DNA of 64,000 nt from Streptomyces sp. NBC_01497 (GTDB taxonomy: Bacteria; Actinomycetota; Actinomycetes; Streptomycetales; Streptomycetaceae). Numbering within the stretch: the stretch's first letter is position 1; each line of letters starts with the position of its first letter. This document shows positions 1 through 8,951 of the stretch, one piece after another. The stretch is from positions 5,704,001 to 5,768,000 of the forward strand of contig NZ_CP109427.1 of NCBI RefSeq assembly GCF_036250695.1, read 5' to 3'. The position numbers and the translations under genes were made by a program. The notes beneath the pieces are model-generated. The model ran no database searches, was not told the origin of the DNA, and was given only the letters and a program-made list of their open reading frames with translations.

Positions 1-1
1 G

Positions 2-1036
2 GTCCGGGCGATGGCCCACGGCGTACGGGACGTGGCCGCGCTGCCCGACCCGGTCGGCGAGGTCGTGCGCGGTTCGACCCTGCCCAACGGCATCGACCTG
101 CGGCAGGTCCGGGTGCCGCTCGGCGTGGTCGGCATCATCTACGAGGCACGCCCCAACGTCACCGTCGACGCGGCGGCCCTGTGCCTCAAGTCGGGCAACG
201 CGGCGCTGCTGCGCGGATCTTCGTCCGCGATCGCGTCCAACACCGCGCTCGTACGGGTGCTGCGGGACGCGGTCGGCGGAGCGGGCCTGCCAGCCGACGC
301 GGTCCAGCTGGTGCCCGGCGAGGACCGGGACTCCGTACGCGAGCTGATGCGGGCGCGCGGCCTGGTGGACGTGCTCATCCCGCGCGGCGGGGCGTCCCTG
401 ATCCGTACGGTCGTCGAGGAGTCCACGGTGCCGGTCATCGAGACGGGCACCGGGAACTGCCACGTGTACGTGGACGCCGAGACCGATCTCGACATGGCGG
501 TCTCGATCCTCGTCAACTCCAAGGCGTCCCGGCCGAGCGTGTGCAACGCGGCGGAGACGCTGCTCGTGCACCAGGACGTCGCGGACGACTTCCTGCCGCG
601 CGCCCTGGACGCGCTCGCCGAGGCGGGCGTCACCGTGCACGCGGACGAGCGCGTCCTGCCGTACGGCGAGGCGAGCAAGGCGACCGTCGTCGCGGCCGGC
701 GCCGACGACTGGGAGACCGAGTACCTGTCGTACGACATCGCGGCGGCGGTCGTCGACTCGCTGGACGCGGCGGTCGCGCACATCAGGCTCTGGTCGTCCG
801 GCCACACGGAGGCCATCGTCACCACGTCGCAGGCGGCCGCCCGGCGTTTCACCCAGTTGGTGGATTCCACGACGGTCGCGGTGAACGCGTCCACCCGTTT
901 CACCGACGGCGGGGAGTTCGGCTTCGGCGCGGAGATCGGCATCTCCACCCAGAAACTGCACGCCCGGGGCCCGATGGGGCTGCCCGAGCTGACGTCGACG
1001 AAGTACATCGTCACGGGCGACGGTCACACACGGTGA
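2..1036 (+). CDS. proA: gamma-glutamyl phosphate reductase (5' end missing)
   Basis: NADPH-dependent reduction of gamma-glutamyl phosphate to glutamate 5-semialdehyde, the second step of proline synthesis; a cytosolic aldehyde-dehydrogenase-superfamily enzyme. The frame is open from base 2, so the true start lies before the window; about 344 residues remain of a family normally near 420. Visible family segments are [16 protein letters not shown], the glycine-rich [10 protein letters not shown], and the catalytic-Cys region [10 protein letters not shown]. The C-terminus ([19 protein letters not shown]) is typical and complete. No other proline gene is visible in the window. Confidence 0.96.
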   Translation, partial: VRAMAHGVRDVAALPDPVGEVVRGSTLPNGIDLRQVRVPLGVVGIIYEARPNVTVDAAALCLKSGNAALLRGSSSAIASNTALVRVLRDAVGGAGLPADAVQLVPGEDRDSVRELMRARGLVDVLIPRGGASLIRTVVEESTVPVIETGTGNCHVYVDAETDLDMAVSILVNSKASRPSVCNAAETLLVHQDVADDFLPRALDALAEAGVTVHADERVLPYGEASKATVVAAGADDWETEYLSYDIAAAVVDSLDAAVAHIRLWSSGHTEAIVTTSQAAARRFTQLVDSTTVAVNASTRFTDGGEFGFGAEIGISTQKLHARGPMGLPELTSTKYIVTGDGHTR

Positions 1037-1109
1037 TGGCGGGAGCGGCGTCCGGTGGCCGGGTGGCGTGGTTCATAGCGGTCGATGACGGGAAGAGTGC
1101 GGACTCTCC

Positions 1110-1145
1110 CTGCCCAAAGCGACTCCGCCGGTTTACGCTGTAGTG
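1110..1145 (+). promoter_or_regulatory. candidate leaderless promoter of the 1146 gene
   Basis: CTGCCC at 1110-1115 and TACGCT at 1134-1139 are 18 bases apart. Transcription starting about 7 bases after the -10 would begin at the GTG at 1146. The paralogue at 2206 has the same layout. Confidence 0.4.
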
Positions 1146-1772
1146 GTGCCGGACGACGTGGGGGGCAGGCCGTTCAAGGACGGCCGGGAGCCCGACGACG
1201 ACCGCGGAGCGGACGAGGAGTTCGCGACCGTGGTGTTCGACGAGGACTTCGTCCGGGCGGCCACCTTCCACGAACCGACCGCCGTCGAACGACTGCTCGA
1301 AGCCGCCCAGGCGCGCGCCGACGCCGACGCGGCCCGGCTGCGGGGCGGCAGACAGGCCCCCGACGAGGAACACGAACTCTGGGACGAGCTGTACAGCCGC
1401 AGGCACCCCGACGAGTTCGACGAGGACGGCGCCTACGACCCGGACGACCCCGACGTCCCCCGTCCCTACGGCCGGCACGGCGGCGTCCTGCGGCCGTATC
1501 GCGGACGCGCACGCTGGCACCGGCCGATCGCCTGGCTCCTCGCGGTGCTGATGGGCATCGGCATGGTGGCGCTGGCCTTCTCCGCCGTCCGCGGCGCCGG
1601 CGGTGGCGGCCGGCAGGACCAGGTGCCGCAGCCGGCCTCCACGGGCATCGACGCGCCGCGCGCCGAGCCCTCGGGAGACGCGGACGCGGACAGGCCGGAC
1701 GGCGACGGCGGACGCGACGCCCGGAACCGGTCCGCCGCACCGCTCGTCTCGGCGGTGCCGAGGACGCGCTGA
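1146..1772 (+). CDS. conserved membrane protein, paralogue of the next gene
   Basis: Function unknown. The 208-residue product has an acidic N-terminal half, one membrane segment (about residues 122-142, WLLAVLMGIGMVALAFSAV) and a short charged, probably extracytoplasmic tail. Residues 20-50 carry VVFDEDFVRAA followed by ExxAxER-like residues, shared with the gene at 2206. GTG is possible at 1143 or 1146; 1146 is preferred because TACGCT ends 6 bases upstream, matching the spacing at the paralogue and implying a leaderless mRNA. There is no convincing Shine-Dalgarno. It lies 109 bases after proA. I know similar proteins next to proA in Streptomyces, without a firm function. Confidence 0.75.
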   Translation: MPDDVGGRPFKDGREPDDDRGADEEFATVVFDEDFVRAATFHEPTAVERLLEAAQARADADAARLRGGRQAPDEEHELWDELYSRRHPDEFDEDGAYDPDDPDVPRPYGRHGGVLRPYRGRARWHRPIAWLLAVLMGIGMVALAFSAVRGAGGGGRQDQVPQPASTGIDAPRAEPSGDADADRPDGDGGRDARNRSAAPLVSAVPRTR

Positions 1773-2205
1773 GAGCGCTCGGCGGACTGGGCGGACTGGG
1801 TGGGCTCTGCGGGCGGGAAGGATGCCGACCGTGCCCGGCGGGACGGGTGCCCGATGTGACGCTGCCGGCGGTGACGTGTGCGGATGGTGGCATCCGCAGG
1901 CGGTGACGTCCACCGGGGTGCCGGGCCGGCCTGGTCGCCGCAGAAGTGTCCGTGTTACCGCCGGCGGTGCCCGGCGTGACGCGCCGAGGTTGCCCGGCGG
2001 GACGGGCGCCGACGTGTCCGGGTGGGCCGTCCGGGGAACCCCTGAAAGGTGTGCCGCGTGGCGGCCGACAGCGCCGTGGGCGCCCTTCTCCGGCGGGAAC
2101 CGGACGGAGGGCTCATCGCAACGTTGATCATTCATGGCCGGTTCTGTCGCAAGTTGACCGGTAGCGCGGCGTTTACCTTCTGCGGCTACGGCCTACTCTG
2201 AAGAT
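1773..2205. other. 433-base gap without a convincing gene
   Basis: Contains G-rich iterations of GGCGGACTGG at 1781-1799 and, at the end, the promoter of the 2206 gene. Open frames here have arginine-rich, low-complexity translations and no ribosome site, so I read them as non-coding. Confidence 0.6.
2172..2205 (+). promoter_or_regulatory. candidate leaderless promoter of the 2206 gene
   Basis: TTTACC at 2172-2177 and TACTCT at 2194-2199 are 16 bases apart. The -10 ends 6 bases before the ATG at 2206, so the predicted start point coincides with the start codon. Confidence 0.45.
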
Positions 2206-3315
2206 ATGGCAGGGCACGGAGACCCGCCCGAAGGGACGCCCGAGGGGACACCCGAAGGGCCTCCCGGCGGCGATGACGAATACCGATCGGTCGTCTTCGA
2301 CGAATCGTTCGTCCGTGCTGCCCGCCTCCAGGAGTTCTCCGCACAGGAGCGCATGACGGACCGTGAACACGCCGTCCGGGTGCGCGGAGCCCGGACCGGC
2401 ACCGTCTCGCACGGCTTCCGCAACGGCCCCCGCCAGCTCCTCGCGCTCTTCGTCCTGATCGCGCTGGCCTTCGGCACGGCCGTGTACCTGGGTTTCCGCC
2501 AGCCGTACCGGGCGGTGCTGCCGGCGCGCGACGCGGGTCAACTGCGCATGACGGTCGTACCGCTGGCCCCGGCCGGGACCGTCCCCGGCGGCACCCCGGC
2601 CGAACTGCTAGCGCACAGCCCGGCCGTCCACTTCGCCGTCGGTGCCGCGGGGATCGTGCCTCCGGCCTCGGTCGAGCGCACGGCCGACTTCTCGGAGAGT
2701 CAGATCCGCGTGGCCCTGTCCATCACCAGGGACTACCTGGAGGCGTCCTCACTCGACGCAGCCGTCCTCGCCGGTCGCGACCGCGAACCCGTGCGGACCC
2801 TGCTCGACCCGGATCAGATCCCGCAGTTCGACCACGCGTTCGCCGCACCCGCAGCGGACGGGCTGTCGGACCCGGCGGGATGGCTGGTGGCCTTCGACCC
2901 GGCCAAGGTCCGGCAGGTCCCCGGCACCGCCCGGGTGCGCGGTTCGCTGGACTACCACGAGACCGCGGACCGGGCCCTGGAGGTCACCTCGAACCACACG
3001 TTCGTCTACACGCTGCGGCCCGCGGGTCCGGCGACCGCCGACGAGGCGTCACTGTTCACCGTCCGGCGTGAACTCAGCTTCCGCTTCGACGGCGAGGATC
3101 TGGACAAGCACTGGGTGCAGCTGGTCGAGAGCGAGACCGGCGCGGGTCCCGAAGCGTGCTCGGCGGGTGCGGGCAGGACGTTCACACCGCTCCTCGCGGG
3201 CGCCAGGGCCCCGTCGGGCAGCCCGGCGGGCGTGAATCCGTTCGCCACGGGCCATCTGGCGGGGGAGCTGTGCGGGGTCCTCACCACGTCGGCACCGACG
3301 CCGACGGCCCACTGA
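2206..3315 (+). CDS. conserved membrane protein with the VVFDExFVRAA motif
   Basis: Function unknown. The 369-residue protein has a Gly/Pro-rich start, the motif SVVFDESFVRAA near residue 27 shared with the gene at 1146, one membrane segment at about 82-100 (LLALFVLIALAFGTAVYLGF), and a roughly 260-residue domain that should lie outside the membrane. Two cysteines (in EACSAG and GELCGV) near the C-terminus could form a disulfide. The ATG at 2206 has no ribosome site but sits 6 bases after TACTCT. The pair probably arose by duplication followed by growth of an extracytoplasmic domain in this copy; that is inference. Confidence 0.8.
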   Translation: MAGHGDPPEGTPEGTPEGPPGGDDEYRSVVFDESFVRAARLQEFSAQERMTDREHAVRVRGARTGTVSHGFRNGPRQLLALFVLIALAFGTAVYLGFRQPYRAVLPARDAGQLRMTVVPLAPAGTVPGGTPAELLAHSPAVHFAVGAAGIVPPASVERTADFSESQIRVALSITRDYLEASSLDAAVLAGRDREPVRTLLDPDQIPQFDHAFAAPAADGLSDPAGWLVAFDPAKVRQVPGTARVRGSLDYHETADRALEVTSNHTFVYTLRPAGPATADEASLFTVRRELSFRFDGEDLDKHWVQLVESETGAGPEACSAGAGRTFTPLLAGARAPSGSPAGVNPFATGHLAGELCGVLTTSAPTPTAH

Positions 3316-3353
3316 CGGCGAAGACGGGGCCGCGACCGGCCGCACGGCCATGA

Positions 3354-3382
3354 GGGCGCGCGCGATGACATCGCGCGCCCCC
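3354..3382. terminator. hairpin between convergent genes
   Basis: GCGCGCGATG and CATCGCGCGC form a near-perfect stem with almost no loop, followed by a C-tract rather than U. It is placed to end transcription from the 2206 gene. Confidence 0.4.
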
Positions 3383-3519
3383 CTGCACGGTCGGGACGTG
3401 ACCGTGCTCTCCACGGGCCGGAGAGCGACGAGCCGGTCGGGTGTGGGTCCGGTACGAGCCGGGAAGCGACGAGCCGGTCCCATCCGGGTCCGGTACGAGG
3501 CGGACAGCCAACAGCCGGT

Positions 3520-3579
3520 CCGGTACGAGCGGATCCGGCACGAGCGAATCGGACACGAGCGGGTCCAGCACGAGCAGGA
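3520..3579. repeat. four degenerate 15-base tandem units
   Basis: Units begin at 3520, 3535, 3550 and 3565 on the pattern CCGGTACGAGCGGAT, and all keep the core CACGAGC or TACGAGC. The unit length is a multiple of three, so it reads as RYERIRHERIGHERVQHEQ, but no gene context supports translation. Confidence 0.6.
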
Positions 3580-3770
3580 ACCGGTGGCGGGACCGCGCGA
3601 TCGGCCGGGCCCGTCCGTGGACCTGACCTGACCTGACCCGGCTCGGCCGCCTTCCCGGCCTCGGCCCGGCCGTGTTCCCGCCGCGACGCGGACCCCGGCT
3701 CCAGAGTTGGCCCTGACTCCGGATCTGACCCATGCCCCGGCGCGGGCGGCCGATCGCGCGCCGGCGTCCG

Positions 3771-4916
3771 TCAGCCCTGAGCGGGTCCCGCCGCAGGACC
3801 GGCGCCCTCACCGTCGTCGCCGGGACCCCCGCCGTCCGAGCTCCGCGTACCCGTGCCCGCGGAGCTGCCCGGAGCGCCTGGGCCGCCCCCCGTGCCGCCC
3901 ATGAAGCGGTCCCGCAGCTTGCCGCCCAGGTCGCCCGCACCGCCCGCGATATCGCCCACGAGCTTGAACAGCGGGTCCTTGGTGCTCTTGACCGTGTCCG
4001 CGTAGTGCGACGCCGAGTCGCGGAACGAGTCGGCCACCGAGGCGTCCTTGTCCTCGTCCCGGTGCGGGTAGTGGCCGTCCATGATCCGCTGGTAGTCGCG
4101 GCTCGCGGCCCACTTCTTCAGTTCCGCCGCACGCACCGTCGTGAACGGGTGCGAGCGCGGCAGCACGTTGAGGATCTTGAGGACCGAGTCCCGCAGGTCG
4201 CCCGCGCTCTCGTACTCCTGCGCCTGGGCGAGGAAGGCGTCCACGTTCATCTCGTGCAGATGGTTGCCGCCCGCGATCTTCATCAGCCCGCGCATCGACG
4301 CCTGGAGGTCCTGGCCCACCAGGAGGCCCGCACGGTCCGCGGACAGCTCGGACTTGCGGAACCACTCCCGCAGCGCCGTGACGATCGCCATGATCGCCAC
4401 GTTGCCGAGCGGGATCCACGCCACCTTCAGCGCCAGGTTCGTCAGGAACAGCAGGATCGTCCGGTACACCGAGTGCCCGGACAGCGCGTGGCCGGTCTCA
4501 TGGCCGACGACCGCCCGCATCTCCTCCTCGTCGAGCAGTTCCACGAGCCCGGTGGTGAGCACGATGAGCGGCTCGTCGAGCCCGATGCACATCGCGTTGG
4601 GCACGGGATTCTGCGCCACGTACATCACCGGGACCTTCTTCAGGTCCAGGATGTACGAGGCGTCCAGAAGCATCTCGTGCAGGTGCGGGAACTGCGCCTC
4701 GCTCACCCGTACGGAGTCGGACAGGAACAGCAGGCGCAGGCTCCGCTCGGGCAGCAGCCCGCTCAGCGCCTTGAAGACCGTGTCGAAGCCGGTGAGCCTG
4801 CGGAGCGCGACCAGGGCCGAACGGTCGGCGGGGTGCTCGTACGCCCGGGAGGAGATACCGGGGAAGCGCCTGCGCTTCCGCATCGGCACCTTGGTGTGGC
4901 TGCTGTCGTCCGTCAT
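3771..4916 (-). CDS. M48-family zinc metalloprotease
   Basis: Probable membrane-associated zinc endopeptidase. In the 381-residue protein the zinc-binding HExxH motif is HETGH at residues 139-143, inside the M48 pattern AVVGHETGHALSGH, and the third ligand is probably Glu190 in SELSADRAG. A hydrophobic stretch at about 153-185 (ILLFLTNLALKVAWIPL, then NVAIMAIVT) sits between the two, as in HtpX-type proteases. The C-terminal 60 residues are Gly/Ser-rich and disordered. On the minus strand GGGGA lies about 8 bases before the ATG. It converges with the gene ending at 3315. The substrate is unknown; membrane quality control is the family's usual role. Confidence 0.88.
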   Translation of the reverse strand: MTDDSSHTKVPMRKRRRFPGISSRAYEHPADRSALVALRRLTGFDTVFKALSGLLPERSLRLLFLSDSVRVSEAQFPHLHEMLLDASYILDLKKVPVMYVAQNPVPNAMCIGLDEPLIVLTTGLVELLDEEEMRAVVGHETGHALSGHSVYRTILLFLTNLALKVAWIPLGNVAIMAIVTALREWFRKSELSADRAGLLVGQDLQASMRGLMKIAGGNHLHEMNVDAFLAQAQEYESAGDLRDSVLKILNVLPRSHPFTTVRAAELKKWAASRDYQRIMDGHYPHRDEDKDASVADSFRDSASHYADTVKSTKDPLFKLVGDIAGGAGDLGGKLRDRFMGGTGGGPGAPGSSAGTGTRSSDGGGPGDDGEGAGPAAGPAQG

Positions 4917-5116
4917 CGGCCCGTCCCCTGTCGGTCGCGTCGCTCACGTCGGTCGCGTCATCGCCCCGTGCGGCGGGCCGCGCGGGGCGCGAGGCACCGT
5001 CCCCCTGCCGGAACACAGCCTAGGTCCTGGGGCTACCGTGTGGCGGGGGGCCAGAACCGTCTCGGGGAACGAGTTACCGCGAGGCGGTTTGTGAGAGACC
5101 GAGGAGCGCACCCGTC

Positions 5117-5275
5117 ATGCAGGCAACCAGCACACTCATGGCCGCGGCCGCGGCGTCGGACCAGCCGGGTGCGGGTCCGGTTCTGCGCATCTTCCTCGTC
5201 GTGGCGATCGTCGGCGGGGTCTTCCTCGCCTGGTTCCTGCTGCGTGGTTACGGCGACAAGGGCAACAACGACTGA
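5117..5275 (+). CDS. small single-pass membrane protein (52 aa)
   Basis: Too short for routine ORF calling. The frame encodes 52 residues: a Ser/Ala-rich start, one hydrophobic helix at about residues 22-42 (VLRIFLVVAIVGGVFLAWFLL) and a polar tail RGYGDKGNND. GAGGAG lies about 11 bases before the ATG. It is followed 84 bases later by another tiny membrane protein and then nadD. Function unknown. The clean hydrophobic helix and the gene-like GC3 support its reality. Confidence 0.65.
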   Translation: MQATSTLMAAAAASDQPGAGPVLRIFLVVAIVGGVFLAWFLLRGYGDKGNND

Positions 5276-5359
5276 GTCGGCATGGGCGTGCCGGACGGGC
5301 CCGCATACGATGTGCCCGAAGTCACCGAACCGATTCCCGATCGATAGGTCCTGTTGAAG

Positions 5360-5509
5360 ATGATGCAGTCAGCCACCTCCGCAAGCCTCGCGACCCTCGC
5401 GGAGGGCAGCAACCACGAGAGCCTCAGCCCCTACCTGACCGGTGGCGGCGCGCTGTTCGGTCTGCTCCTGCTGCTCTGGATCACCACCCGTTTCAACCGG
5501 GACCGCTGA
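5360..5509 (+). CDS. small membrane protein upstream of nadD (49 aa)
   Basis: A 49-residue frame with an acidic Ser-rich N-terminus and one helix at about residues 25-43 ([19 protein letters not shown]), ending in basic FNRDR, which predicts the C-terminus in the cytoplasm. A second in-frame ATG follows directly and the ribosome site is weak, so the exact start is uncertain. It ends 37 bases before nadD. Function unknown. Confidence 0.6.
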   Translation: MMQSATSASLATLAEGSNHESLSPYLTGGGALFGLLLLLWITTRFNRDR

Positions 5510-5546
5510 GCGGGGTCGAACCCACGTGCCAGTACGCTCTACGCGC

Positions 5547-6161
5547 ATGGGAGAGCAGCAAGGACCCACCGGGTCCGGCAGGCGCCGACTCGGCGTGATG
5601 GGCGGGACGTTCGATCCGGTCCACCACGGCCACCTGGTGGCCGCGAGCGAGGTGGCGGCACTGTTCCACCTCGACGAGGTGGTCTTCGTGCCGACGGGCG
5701 AGCCGTGGCAGAAGAGTCAGAAGGCGGTGTCCCCGGCGGAGGACCGCTACCTGATGACGGTCATCGCCACGGCGTCCAACCCTCAGTTCTCGGTCAGCCG
5801 CAGCGACATCGACCGCGGCGGCCCGACGTACACGATCGACACGCTGCGCGACCTGCGGGCCGCCCACACCGACGCCGATCTCTTCTTCATCACCGGCGCC
5901 GACGCGCTGTCGCAGATCCTCACGTGGCGCAATGCCGAGGAGCTGTTCTCGCTCGCGCATTTCATCGGAGTCACCCGTCCGGGGCATGATCTGACCGACG
6001 ACGGACTCCCCAAGGGCGGTGTCTCCCTGGTGGAGGTCCCCGCGCTGGCGATCTCGTCCACGGACTGCCGGGAGCGCGTCGTCAAGGGCAACCCCGTCTG
6101 GTACCTCGTACCGGACGGTGTCGTGCGGTACATCGACAAGCGCCAGCTGTACCGCGCCTGA
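5547..6161 (+). CDS. nadD: nicotinate-nucleotide adenylyltransferase
   Basis: Adenylates nicotinate mononucleotide to deamido-NAD in NAD synthesis; cytosolic. In the 204-residue protein the nucleotidyltransferase signature [11 protein letters not shown] lies at residues 19-29 (HxxH at 26-29), and [10 protein letters not shown] near residue 175 matches the family's ISSTxIR motif. The frame is open further upstream but would overlap the 49-residue gene; the ATG at 5547 sits 8 bases after TACGCT and gives the usual length. It heads the set nadD, LCP protein, rsfS, phosphatase, a common bacterial arrangement. Confidence 0.95.
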   Translation: MGEQQGPTGSGRRRLGVMGGTFDPVHHGHLVAASEVAALFHLDEVVFVPTGEPWQKSQKAVSPAEDRYLMTVIATASNPQFSVSRSDIDRGGPTYTIDTLRDLRAAHTDADLFFITGADALSQILTWRNAEELFSLAHFIGVTRPGHDLTDDGLPKGGVSLVEVPALAISSTDCRERVVKGNPVWYLVPDGVVRYIDKRQLYRA

Positions 6162-6213
6162 GCGAGGGGGCGCCCGAGCGCCCGAGGCACGTCACCCACG
6201 AAGAGGGGCACCG

Positions 6214-8133
6214 GTGAACGACCAGCAGCAGCCGTACGGTCCAGGTCCTTACGACCCGTACTACGGCGGGCCGCGGATCCTCGGGTACGACGAGTACGGC
6301 CGGCCGGTGTACGAGCAGCCGGCCGGCGCGGGGCAGGCCCCGGCGCGCGGCGCCGACGAGCAGGGCTACGGCGGTTACGACACCGGGCAGCAGCCGCCGG
6401 TGCAGGACGACGGCACGGGACGGCCACAGGCCCAGGGCCAGGCCCAGGGGTACGGGTACGACCCCTACGGCCAGGCGCCCCAGCAGCCGTCACCTCAGCA
6501 GCCGCCGCACCAGCAGCCGGGGGCTCCGGCCGGGCCCGGTCCTTCGGCGTACGACCCCTACGCTCAGCGGGGCGGCCAGGGCCAGGTCCCCGGCCAGAAC
6601 CAGGGGTACGGGTACGACACCGGGCAGCAGCCCGCGGTCGTCGACACGACGCAGCAGTGGAACATCCCGCAGCAGCAGGCACCCCAGCAGCAGGCACCCC
6701 ACCAGCAGCAACAACAGGTGCCGCAGCAGCCGTTCGCGCGCCCGTCGCAACCGTCCGGGCCCTCCCGTCCGCCCGGCCCCGCGCAGGCGGGCCCCGGGGT
6801 GGATTCGGGCGGGGCCGCGACAGGCCGGCAGCCCGCCGTCCCGGGACAGCGCTCGGCGTCCGAAGAGGGCTACCACACCGAACAGTTCTCTTTCATCGAG
6901 GAGCCCGACGAGGACTCCGAGGACGTCATCGACTGGCTCACGTTCACGGAGAGCCGCACCGAGCGGCGCGAGGAGGCCAGGCGGCGCGGCCGGCACCGGT
7001 TCGTCGCGCTGCTCGTGGTGCTCGCCGTGGTGGTCGTCGGAGGTGCCGGCTACCTCTGGTACGCGGGCAAGCTGCCGGGCCTCGACGGGCCCACGAAGAA
7101 ACAGGGAGCCGCCCCGGGCGGCCCCCAGAAGCGCGACGTCATCGTCGTCCACCTGCACGACACGGCCGACAAGTCGACGTCCACGGCCCTCCTCGTGAAC
7201 AACGAGACGACCGGCGAGGGCAGCACGGTGCTGCTGCCCGGCACGCTGACCGTGACCAACGACGACGGCACGACGACCACCCTCGCCAAGTCCGTCGCGC
7301 AGGACGGCTCGGACGGCACGCGCGAGTCGATCGGCAACCTCCTCGGGACGAAGGTCGCGGGCACCTGGCGCCTGGACACCCCCTACCTGGAGAACCTCGT
7401 CGACCTCGTCGGCAACATCGACGTGGACGCCGACGCCGACGTCCCCGACACGAAGAAGGGCGCGCCGCCCGTCGTCCACCAGGGCAAGGACCAGACCCTG
7501 AGCGGCAAGATGGCCGTCGCCTACGCCACGTACCACGCGCCGGGCGAGAGCGCGGACAAGCAGCTGCAGCGGTTCGGGCAGGTCATGCAGGCGACCCTGC
7601 GGAAGATGTCGAGCGATCCGAAGGCCGCCACGACCACCGTGCAGACGCTCGCCCAGATCCTCGACCCGTCACTCACGGACAAGGACCTCGGCGTGGCACT
7701 CGCGAACCTGGCCGCCCACGCCAAGGAGGACCGCTACAAGACGGTCGTCCTGCCGGTTGGCCAGGACGGGTCGCTCAGCTCCCAGGGCGAGAGTGACGTC
7801 AAGCAGCTCCTGGGCGGCACCGTCAGCGCGCCGGACCAGAACGGCGTGCCGCGGATCGGTGTGAAGAACGCCACGGGCGGCAAGGCCGCGACGGAGAGCG
7901 CGCGGATCGCGCTGGTGAACGCCGGATACACCGTGGTCGACACCGGCTCCGCCTCCGGTACGGCGGCGTCGTCGGTCACCTACGGCGACACCAAGAACAA
8001 GGCACTGGCGAGCGAGGTGGCCAAGACGCTCGGCCTGTCCGCGAGCGCGGTGAAGAAGGGGTCGGCCGGCAGCTCCGACCTGGCGGTCGTGCTCGGCGGG
8101 GACTACAAGCCGTCGAAGACGGGCAACGGATAG
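6214..8133 (+). CDS. LytR-CpsA-Psr family protein with LytR_C domain, degenerate active site
   Basis: A 639-residue envelope protein. Residues 1-225 are a Gln/Pro/Gly/Tyr-rich cytoplasmic region with repeated YGYDxG segments; one membrane helix lies at about 264-284 (ALLVVLAVVVVGGAGYLWY); an LCP-like domain follows at about 305-475; a LytR_C domain lies near 545-632. LCP enzymes attach glycopolymers to peptidoglycan using conserved arginines. Here RSDT is replaced by STST, IPRDT by LPGTL, and ALAYVRYR by AVAYATYH, so transferase activity is doubtful. The GTG start has AGAGGGG about 5 bases upstream and removes an overlap with nadD. It may serve as a binding or scaffold protein (inference). 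Confidence 0.85.
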   Translation: MNDQQQPYGPGPYDPYYGGPRILGYDEYGRPVYEQPAGAGQAPARGADEQGYGGYDTGQQPPVQDDGTGRPQAQGQAQGYGYDPYGQAPQQPSPQQPPHQQPGAPAGPGPSAYDPYAQRGGQGQVPGQNQGYGYDTGQQPAVVDTTQQWNIPQQQAPQQQAPHQQQQQVPQQPFARPSQPSGPSRPPGPAQAGPGVDSGGAATGRQPAVPGQRSASEEGYHTEQFSFIEEPDEDSEDVIDWLTFTESRTERREEARRRGRHRFVALLVVLAVVVVGGAGYLWYAGKLPGLDGPTKKQGAAPGGPQKRDVIVVHLHDTADKSTSTALLVNNETTGEGSTVLLPGTLTVTNDDGTTTTLAKSVAQDGSDGTRESIGNLLGTKVAGTWRLDTPYLENLVDLVGNIDVDADADVPDTKKGAPPVVHQGKDQTLSGKMAVAYATYHAPGESADKQLQRFGQVMQATLRKMSSDPKAATTTVQTLAQILDPSLTDKDLGVALANLAAHAKEDRYKTVVLPVGQDGSLSSQGESDVKQLLGGTVSAPDQNGVPRIGVKNATGGKAATESARIALVNAGYTVVDTGSASGTAASSVTYGDTKNKALASEVAKTLGLSASAVKKGSAGSSDLAVVLGGDYKPSKTGNG

Positions 8134-8519
8134 GCCGCGGCTTCGACCGGAGCCGGGCGGCGCTTCTGCGGAGGCGTCGCCCGGGGGACGTCACGTCGGG
8201 TCCGGCGGAGACCGGCCACCCGGCCCGCGCGGGCCGGACACCGGCCGATGCGGGCGCGCACCGGTGGGCCCGGCCCCCGCAGGCCCGAGCCCCTACGGGC
8301 TCCGATGCATGCGGGCTCAGGCGAACCCGGACTTCCGTCGGTGCGGGCCCGGACGGACGCGGCCTCGGGAGGGCCGGCCGGGCACCTCGCTGACCTGCCG
8401 TTCCGGGTCCGCGCCGGCCCCCGGGGCCCGCGGGATCGGGGCGCGCGGAGCGTGGGCGCGGTGGCCCGGCGGTCCGTGAGATCCTGGACATCTCCCTGCC
8501 CCCCGACGAAAGCCTGCTT
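8134..8519. other. 386-base gap without a gene
   Basis: A very GC-rich spacer between the LCP gene and rsfS. A small hairpin GAGCCC-ctac-GGGCTC lies at 8287-8302. Nothing else stands out. Confidence 0.55.
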
Positions 8520-8951
8520 GTGACCGCTACGGACCGCGCCACCCAGCTTGTCCAGATCGCCGCCCAGGCGGCCGCCGACCGCCTGGCGCACGACATCATC
8601 GCCTACGACGTCAGTGACGTCCTGTCGATCACCGACGCCTTCCTGCTGGCCTCCGCGCCCAACGACCGGCAGGTCAAGTCGATCTCCGACGAGATCGAGG
8701 CGCAGCTCCAGAAGGAGCTCGGCATCAAGCCCGTCCGCCGTGAGGGCGACCGGGACGCCCGGTGGATCCTCCTCGACTACGTGGATGTCGTCGTCCACGT
8801 CCAGCACAGCGAGGAGCGTGTCTTCTACTCCCTGGAGCGGCTCTGGAAGGACTGCCCCGAGCTGCCGCTGCCCGACGACGCCGTGAAGACCAAGGGCAAG
8901 GGCGAAGAGCACGCCGCACTGTCCGCCAGGGCGGACGAGGACGCGAGCTGA
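8520..8951 (+). CDS. rsfS: ribosomal silencing factor RsfS
   Basis: Binds ribosomal protein L14 on the 50S subunit and blocks subunit joining when nutrients are low (known for the family). The 143-residue product shows the Iojap/RsfS core: DISDVLSITDAFLLAS-like residues 30-47, DRQVKSISDEIE, and DARWILLDYVDVVVHVQ at about 80-96, with an acidic tail. The GTG start at 8520 is the first plausible codon, with GAAAG upstream. The stop overlaps the proposed CTG start of the phosphatase gene. Confidence 0.94.
   Translation: MTATDRATQLVQIAAQAAADRLAHDIIAYDVSDVLSITDAFLLASAPNDRQVKSISDEIEAQLQKELGIKPVRREGDRDARWILLDYVDVVVHVQHSEERVFYSLERLWKDCPELPLPDDAVKTKGKGEEHAALSARADEDAS

Larger units (their letters stand above)
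3316..3770. other. 455-base convergent gap with a hairpin and degenerate repeats
   Basis: Lies between two converging genes. It holds a GC hairpin at 3354-3382, an iterated GAGCGACGAGCCGGT motif, a run of 15-base repeats at 3520-3579 and CCTGA iterations near 3620. An open frame at 3350-3631 reads through the repeats without a ribosome site and is not accepted. Confidence 0.6.

Noticed and set aside
3350..3631. 93-codon ORF over the 15-base repeats
   Set aside because: No ribosome site, Arg-rich low-complexity translation, and it lies in a convergent terminator region.
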